Positions 6,187 to 9,657 of a stretch of 9,657 nt of DNA are shown piece after piece. How positions within the stretch are numbered: position 1 is the first letter of the stretch; every line of letters starts with the position of its first letter. The notes beneath the pieces are model-generated. The model saw only the letters and a list, made by a program, of their open reading frames with translations, made no database searches and was not told the DNA's origin. Source of the DNA: an uncultured Collinsella sp. (GTDB taxonomy: Bacteria > Actinomycetota > Coriobacteriia > Coriobacteriales > Coriobacteriaceae); contig URTZ01000065.1 of the NCBI GenBank assembly GCA_900550825.1, positions 1-9,657 of the forward strand. The letters are read 5' to 3'. The translations under genes were made by a program, and so were the position numbers.

Positions 6187-6963
6187 TTGACGCAGCAGTT
6201 TACGATTTCCGTATCCCGACCGCATGGGACGCCCATCCCCGTCGTCGTTACCAAAAAGCGCGTCAAGAACTTCAACCTACGCGTCACATCGAGCGGTGAG
6301 GTCCACGCCAGCGCACCGCTCGGCGCCAGTCGCGAGCGCATCGAAGCGTTTGTGAAGCGCAACAGCGCCTGGATTATCAGCCGACTTGCCCAGCGCGAGC
6401 AACGTCAGACGACGGCACAGGAGTCGCTCAGCCCCTCGTCCATCATTGCACTTTGGGGCAAGCCCATCACGGTACAGGACGCACTCGATCACAACTTTGC
6501 ATCACCCGCACCGCGGCCCAAGCAGGCCACCTTCGCAAGTTTTATGGGTGCCGACGAGCCAGACGAACGTCCGCAGGCTAAGTGGAATGCGACCCTCGAC
6601 GGCTTAACGCCCAGTGAGATCCAAGCCCATATTGACCAGCTCTATACGTCCGAAGTCACATCGGCGCTGCGTGATATGGTGCACGCATACGAAATCGCAA
6701 TGGGTGTCGCCGTTTCCCGCGTTTCCGTGCGCAGCATGAAAACGCGCTGGGGATCATGCACGCCCAAAACCGGCGCCATTCGCATCGCACGAGAACTTGC
6801 CGCCTACCCCGTCGAGTGCCTTGACATGGTTGTCGCCCACGAGCTCGTCCACCTGCTCGAGCCGAGCCACAATCATCGGTTTCACGCGCTGCTCGACACG
6901 TACTGCCCCAACAACAGGGCTCTGTCGCAGCGGCTCAAGCAGCCACCCATAGAGACGTATTAG
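6187..6963 (+). CDS. YgjP-like zinc metallopeptidase (DUF45/SprT-like fold)
   Basis: A 258-residue soluble protein of the YgjP/DUF45 family. The C-terminal catalytic part has the conserved MKTRWGSCTPKTGAIRIA block (184-201) and then VVAHELVHLLEPSHNHRF (215-232). This holds the zinc-binding HExxH (H218, E219, H222) and a third likely ligand, H228. The N-terminal part (about 16-65, VVVTKKRVKNFNLRVTSSGEV) matches the usual beta-rich start of the family. A middle region (about 105-135) is longer and more charged than usual. I prefer TTG 6187 because GAAGGA (6175-6180) is correctly spaced before it; the ATG at 6154 lies inside a stem-loop and lacks a ribosome binding site. The physiological substrate of the family is not established. 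The gene ends 6 nt from the stop of convergent folB, leaving no room for a separate terminator. Confidence 0.87.
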   Translation: MTQQFTISVSRPHGTPIPVVVTKKRVKNFNLRVTSSGEVHASAPLGASRERIEAFVKRNSAWIISRLAQREQRQTTAQESLSPSSIIALWGKPITVQDALDHNFASPAPRPKQATFASFMGADEPDERPQAKWNATLDGLTPSEIQAHIDQLYTSEVTSALRDMVHAYEIAMGVAVSRVSVRSMKTRWGSCTPKTGAIRIARELAAYPVECLDMVVAHELVHLLEPSHNHRFHALLDTYCPNNRALSQRLKQPPIETY

Positions 6964-6969
6964 AACCGG

Positions 6970-7455
6970 TTAGCGCACACGCTCGATCTCGACGCCACAG
7001 CTTGCCAAGGGCAGGCCAACAGGCGCCCACGGCTTATCGAGCTTGATGCGCACACCAAGCAGCGAGGGATAACGGCGCAGCAGCATCTGGGCCGTACCTT
7101 CAGCTGCCGCCTCGATGAGCTTAAACGTATGCTCGCGCAGATAGCCATCGACATCGTGGCACACCGAGCCGTAGTCAATCGAGGCGTCCAAGTTATCGTG
7201 CTCTCCCGCTGCACGCAGGTCAGCATAGAGTACCAAGGACACGATGAATTTCTGGCCCAGCGCGTTCTCTTCGGGATACACGCCGTGGTTAGCAAAAACC
7301 TCAAGACCTTCAACGGTGATGCGGTCGGCATGGCGCAGATCGTCATAGTTCACGTGGGGAACCGCCGTTGCGGTGGATATTTCGCCCCTTCCACGGCGGG
7401 CGAGCTCGGCGCCTTCAGTCTTGGTTGCATTCTCGGGCAGTTTCTTGTTGCTCAT
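6970..7455 (-). CDS. folB: Dihydroneopterin aldolase
   Basis: Folate biosynthesis enzyme that converts 7,8-dihydroneopterin to 6-hydroxymethyl-7,8-dihydropterin and glycolaldehyde. The catalytic core starts near residue 44 (DRITVEGLEVFANHGVYPEEN). By comparison with Staphylococcus FolB, expected residues are E63 in PEEN, Y95 in SIDYGSV, pterin-binding E115 in LIEAAAE and catalytic K141 in KLDKPWAP. The 161 residues exceed the usual 120 because of a roughly 43-residue N-terminal extension, polar and probably disordered. The start ATG 7453-7455 has a good AGGAGA ribosome binding site, so the extension is likely translated. However, GTG or ATG starts nearer the core cannot be excluded. It lies 43 nt downstream of the HD-domain gene and is the last gene of the folate block. 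FolP and FolK are not in the window. Confidence 0.92.
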   Translation of the reverse strand: MSNKKLPENATKTEGAELARRGRGEISTATAVPHVNYDDLRHADRITVEGLEVFANHGVYPEENALGQKFIVSLVLYADLRAAGEHDNLDASIDYGSVCHDVDGYLREHTFKLIEAAAEGTAQMLLRRYPSLLGVRIKLDKPWAPVGLPLASCGVEIERVR

Positions 7456-7498
7456 CGCGATCGTCTCCTTCGTTTAGAACCCCGACCGCGCAAACTAA

Positions 7499-8080
7499 CT
7501 ACACGCGAATCGACAGGTTCTTTTTATCATCGCTCCAGTTGCAAGCATTGCGCGCGGGGCATGCAAAGCAGGCGCGCGACGCTTTGTCGGCTGCATAGAG
7601 CAAACGCTCAAGCGGTTGGCTGTTCACGCGCAGCTTTCGATGGCCCAGAATGGCCGTCTTAATGGCTGCGGCATCGGCCGGCTCAAACGCCACGTCATCA
7701 GGCATGCCGCCGAGAATTGCATCAGCGACGCGTTCGCTTGCAACATCATGGGATATACCCGATTCATACTGTTCATCTTTGCCGATATCGTGAAGAAGTG
7801 CCGTGGCGTAGATGACCTCGCGGTCAAACTCGAGATCTTCCTCGAGATTCTTAATCCACATAATGCGAGCGACATCGAGCAGATGGTCGATACCGTGGCG
7901 GCAGAAGATGCGCCCCGATTCCAGCTGAGCAATGTTGCCCAGGTGGCGCCGGAACAGGCCGTTGGCACAGATGTAATCGATACGAGGCATGACGCCAAAA
8001 GGCGCCAGGCCCGAAGCCATAAAACCGCGACGCGGCGTCCCCTCGTCAGTATTCGATGTAAAGTCGTTGACGACTCTCAT
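7499..8080 (-). CDS. HD-domain phosphohydrolase between folE and folB
   Basis: A 193-residue metal-dependent phosphohydrolase of the HD superfamily. The metal-binding signature is visible: H66 (HLLDVARI), the HD pair H97-D98 in ALLHDIGK, H111 in ISHDVASE, a later GHRK (146-149), and D165 in AADK. Just after D165 is a cysteine motif C171-x2-C174-x5-C180 (ACFACPARNAC), which could bind metal. The start ATG is 2 nt after the folE stop and the ribosome binding site is weak, so translation is probably coupled. In-frame ATGs at residues 21 and 31 are alternatives, because the HD core begins only near residue 34. HD proteins occur in folate clusters of other anaerobes. I infer a role in removing phosphate from dihydroneopterin phosphates, filling the gap between FolE and FolB. 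This is not proven. Confidence 0.82.
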   Translation of the reverse strand: MRVVNDFTSNTDEGTPRRGFMASGLAPFGVMPRIDYICANGLFRRHLGNIAQLESGRIFCRHGIDHLLDVARIMWIKNLEEDLEFDREVIYATALLHDIGKDEQYESGISHDVASERVADAILGGMPDDVAFEPADAAAIKTAILGHRKLRVNSQPLERLLYAADKASRACFACPARNACNWSDDKKNLSIRV

Positions 8081-8082
8081 AG

Positions 8083-8640
8083 TTAGCGTCCCAGCATCCT
8101 AAAGAAACGCTCTTCGAGCGCGGGGTCGGTCTCAAAGACGCCGCGGCGAGCGAGCGTCACGGTCTTGGTGCCGGGCTTTTGCACGCCGCGCATGGTCATG
8201 CACATATGCTCAGCTTCCATGAGCACAATCGCTCCCTGGGGAGCGAGATAATCCATGAGGGCGTCGGCAACCTGCGCACACAGCTGCTCCTGCAGCTGCA
8301 GACGGCGGGCATAAACCTCAACCGTGCGAGCAAGCTTAGAGAGCCCTGCGACACGGCCGTTGGGGATATAGCCAATGGTAGCCTTGCCATAAAACGGCAG
8401 CAGATGATGTTCGCACAGCGAGTAGAACGTGATGTCGCGCTCGATAACCAAATCGTTCGAAGCGACGGCAAACGTTTTGGACAGGCGCTCCTCGGCACTC
8501 TGGTCCATACCGCCGGCGATTTCGCCATACATACGGGCAACGCGCGCCGGGGTCTCCAGCAGGCCCTCCCGAGTTGGGTCCTCGCCTATGCCCTCAAGCA
8601 ACAGCTTAATGGCGGCCTCGACTTTTTCCTGATCGACCAT
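8083..8640 (-). CDS. folE: GTP cyclohydrolase I
   Basis: First enzyme of folate (tetrahydropterin) synthesis: GTP to 7,8-dihydroneopterin triphosphate and formate, acting as a decamer. The zinc site is complete: C76 and H79 in CEHHLLPF, and C147 in HMCMTMRG. Other signatures are ITFYSLCEHH, KATIGYIPNGRVAGLSK and the closing TVTLARRGVF. The length of 185 residues is normal for bacterial type IA enzymes. The start ATG 8638-8640 follows GAGG; an in-frame extension upstream to 8703 is not homologous in character and has no signal. It is coupled to the HD gene (2 nt). A candidate -10 lies 34 nt upstream, and nrdG ends 66 nt upstream on the same strand, so read-through from nrdG is possible. A queuosine role is less likely, since the neighbours point to folate. 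Confidence 0.96.
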   Translation of the reverse strand: MVDQEKVEAAIKLLLEGIGEDPTREGLLETPARVARMYGEIAGGMDQSAEERLSKTFAVASNDLVIERDITFYSLCEHHLLPFYGKATIGYIPNGRVAGLSKLARTVEVYARRLQLQEQLCAQVADALMDYLAPQGAIVLMEAEHMCMTMRGVQKPGTKTVTLARRGVFETDPALEERFFRMLGR

Positions 8641-8674
8641 CTGGGCCTCACTTTTCCGATTTTGCGTTCGCGCT

Positions 8675-8680
8675 ATGGTA
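8675..8680 (-). promoter_or_regulatory. Candidate -10 element for the folE-HD-folB unit (TACCAT)
   Basis: On the minus strand TACCAT, inside the palindrome TGGTACCA, lies 34 nt before the folE ATG. That matches the spacing of other TAnnnT hexamers in the window. The best upstream partner, TTGTGG, has a 19-nt spacer, so support is limited. Confidence 0.35.
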
Positions 8681-8706
8681 CCACGCCCTCCGGCATCGGC
8701 CACAAG

Positions 8707-9288
8707 CTACATAGTATGGGTCGAATAGACCGGATCATCACGCCAAAGTTCAACTGCATCACAAAGCGCAACGCCCTCGCGCTCAGCACGGGTGCGCGTA
8801 GCGTTCATGTCGATCACGCGCTGATTGCTCGAGCCCCTAAAGCGCAACGAGATATCGTACAGATCCTGAACGAACGGGCCGTCCACCAACATGTCGAGGC
8901 AGGCCAGGATACGGTCCGTCACCTCGGTATGATGACGGCCACCCGGCATAAGCTCCTCGAGCACGTCACCGGTAAAGCACCAAATGGTCTTGCCCGACCC
9001 AGCAGGATAGGCCGCACGCACGCGCTCGATAAAGTCAACAAGCCCCGCCTGATTCTCGGGCTCCATAGGCTCGCCACCCAGAATCGTCAGGCCATCGATA
9101 AAGGGATGATCGAGACTCTCGATAATCTTGTCCTCGACGGCACGATCGAACGGCTCACCCGCAGCAAAGTCCCACGCGACAGAGTTAAAGCAATTCTTGC
9201 ACCCACGACGGCACCCGCTCACAAACAGAGAAGTACGAACGCCTTCACCATCAGCAATATCGAAATACTTAATGTTCGCGTAGTTCAT
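8707..9288 (-). CDS. nrdG: Anaerobic ribonucleoside-triphosphate reductase activating protein
   Basis: A 193-residue radical-SAM activase that installs the glycyl radical on NrdD, the class III ribonucleotide reductase used without oxygen. The [4Fe-4S]-binding CX3CX2C is C26-C30-C33 (CRRGCKNC), after the family block DIADGEGVRTSLFVSGC. GGEP at 71-74 binds SAM, and MLVDGPFVQDLYDISLRFRG (133-152) is a characteristic NrdG ending region. The CX3CX2C spacing argues against QueE despite the folE neighbour. I chose ATG 9286-9288 because GGGAGAG (9295-9301) precedes it and the family motif starts at once. A frame extending to 9444 would run through the inverted repeat. NrdD is not in the window; if adjacent, it would be beyond 9657. 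Expression in anaerobic conditions is expected, but I see no NrdR box. Confidence 0.94.
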   Translation of the reverse strand: MNYANIKYFDIADGEGVRTSLFVSGCRRGCKNCFNSVAWDFAAGEPFDRAVEDKIIESLDHPFIDGLTILGGEPMEPENQAGLVDFIERVRAAYPAGSGKTIWCFTGDVLEELMPGGRHHTEVTDRILACLDMLVDGPFVQDLYDISLRFRGSSNQRVIDMNATRTRAEREGVALCDAVELWRDDPVYSTHTM

Positions 9289-9303
9289 AAGTAACTCTCC
9301 CGG

Positions 9304-9387
9304 GAGGCCGGGACATATCTTCCCGTCCTCAAACATTCTCGGCCTTCGGCCTGCGAAACTGCGGGCGGGACGATATGTCCCGGCCTC
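9304..9387. repeat. Inverted-repeat element 2 (25-bp imperfect arms, GGGACAT core) upstream of nrdG
   Basis: Outer arms GAGGCCGGGACATATC (9304-9319) and GATATGTCCCGGCCTC (9372-9387) are perfectly complementary over 16 bp. Pairing resumes after one mismatch for another 8 bp (9321-9328 with 9363-9370, one G-T). The centre holds GGCC-TTC-GGCC (9341-9351). As RNA on the minus strand, it would form a long branched hairpin ending 2 nt before the nrdG ribosome binding site. It shares CGGGACAT/ATGTCCCG and its overall design with the element at 3013-3083, suggesting a dispersed REP/MITE-like family. Confidence 0.75.
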
Positions 9388-9620
9388 ATGCAAAGGGTAA
9401 CTCAATGAACGAAGCGAACATCGAGCATAGGGTTCGAGGTCCAATAAAAACTGGGTTGCGGCTCAACCGCCATCGCAAGTAAATCGCAGCTGCAGCTCAA
9501 ATTATTTCCGCTAAGAACTTCGAGGAGTGAGCAGACCGCGCGCTGCATCTCAGCTACGTTAACTTGGCTGAACCGAGAGGGCCGCTTGGGCTTTTGCTCG
9601 ATATGAGTTCCGCACGCAAA
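9388..9620. other. Region without a supportable gene upstream of nrdG
   Basis: I see no convincing gene here. The minus strand has an open frame of 75 codons (9629-9402, GTG start inside a hairpin). Its third codon positions are only about half G/C, against a strong GC bias in the real genes, and it matches no family I know. Small symmetric motifs are present: GGTTG/CAACC (9454-9468), the palindrome AGCTGCAGCT (9488-9497) and a dyad TCAGCTACGTTAACTTGGCTGA-type site (9550-9571, 9 of 11 pairs). It may hold the nrdG promoter; TATGCT at 9429-9424 on the minus strand is a weak -10 candidate. Confidence 0.4.
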
Positions 9621-9643
9621 GAAGGCCACTTAATGTGGCCTTC
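9621..9643 (-). terminator. Terminator-like hairpin (9-bp stem)
   Basis: GAAGGCCAC (9621-9629), loop TTAAT, GTGGCCTTC (9635-9643) is a perfect 9-bp stem with a 5-nt loop. On the minus strand it is followed by TTTGCG, so the 3' side reads CTTCTTTG, a short T-rich tail. On the plus strand the tail is GTCTTG, which is poorer. It probably ends a minus-strand transcript entering from beyond 9657, separating it from nrdG. Confidence 0.5.
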
Positions 9644-9657
9644 GTCTTGCGCAGGAC

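Noticed and set aside
8707..9288. QueE (7-deazaguanine radical SAM enzyme) instead of NrdG, suggested by the folE neighbour
   Set aside because: The cysteine spacing is CX3CX2C and the DGEGVR/VDGPFVQD/FRGSSNQR blocks are NrdG features; QueE has a much longer first spacing.
8179..9294. Plus-strand open frame of 371 codons antisense to folE and nrdG
   Set aside because: It lies entirely opposite two firmly identified genes, crosses their boundary, and its protein resembles no family. Long antisense frames are expected in GC-rich DNA.
9405..9445. Possible tRNA remnant suggested by GGTTCGAG at 9431-9438
   Set aside because: The flanking bases cannot form a T-arm stem and no cloverleaf or acceptor stem is present.
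9402..9629. 75-codon minus-strand frame upstream of nrdG
   Set aside because: GTG start lies inside a hairpin, no ribosome binding site, weak third-position GC bias and no family resemblance. Kept only as an unexplained region.

Overview
This 9.66-kb window is high-GC bacterial chromosome with short intergenic gaps, strong GGAGG-type ribosome binding sites and mostly GC-ending codons. The gene set is a PerR regulator, a class III ribonucleotide reductase activase, an incomplete folate cluster, an M19 dipeptidase and SlyD. Together with the compact layout this suggests an anaerobic actinobacterium of the class Coriobacteriia, possibly Collinsella or a relative. That placement comes from gene content and composition only. 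No rRNA, tRNA, CRISPR array, phage gene, transposase or plasmid gene is visible.

Layout. On the plus strand (1-3009) lie the 3' end of a LysR-type regulator, RNase HI, a Gfo/Idh/MocA oxidoreductase with an acylphosphatase 2 nt behind it, and a PerR/Fur-type peroxide sensor. A 71-bp inverted-repeat element then separates perR from a convergent minus-strand unit (4978 down to 3087). That unit encodes a SlyD-type FKBP prolyl isomerase, a UreE-like protein 3 nt downstream, and a Cof-type HAD phosphatase behind a stem-loop. Divergent from slyD, on the plus strand (5099-6963), are an M19 membrane-dipeptidase homologue and a YgjP-like zinc metallopeptidase. The last block (9288 down to 6970) is on the minus strand: nrdG, then folE, an HD-domain phosphohydrolase and folB. 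The far right end (9289-9657) holds a second inverted-repeat element, a stretch with no supportable gene, and a terminator-like hairpin.

How the genes may work together. FolE makes 7,8-dihydroneopterin triphosphate and FolB cleaves dihydroneopterin. The HD protein lies between them, 2 nt from folE, and is a good candidate for the missing dephosphorylation step. SlyD and UreE are both nickel-handling families, but no urease or hydrogenase gene is in view. Both proteins lack the metal-rich tails of their best-known relatives. This pair is the most intriguing functional association here. PerR and NrdG fit an oxygen-sensitive lifestyle.

Most genes are confidently recognised housekeeping families. 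The less explained parts are the UreE-like protein, the HD protein with its C-terminal cysteine motif, the two inverted-repeat elements that share the core CGGGACAT/ATGTCCCG, and the nrdG upstream region.
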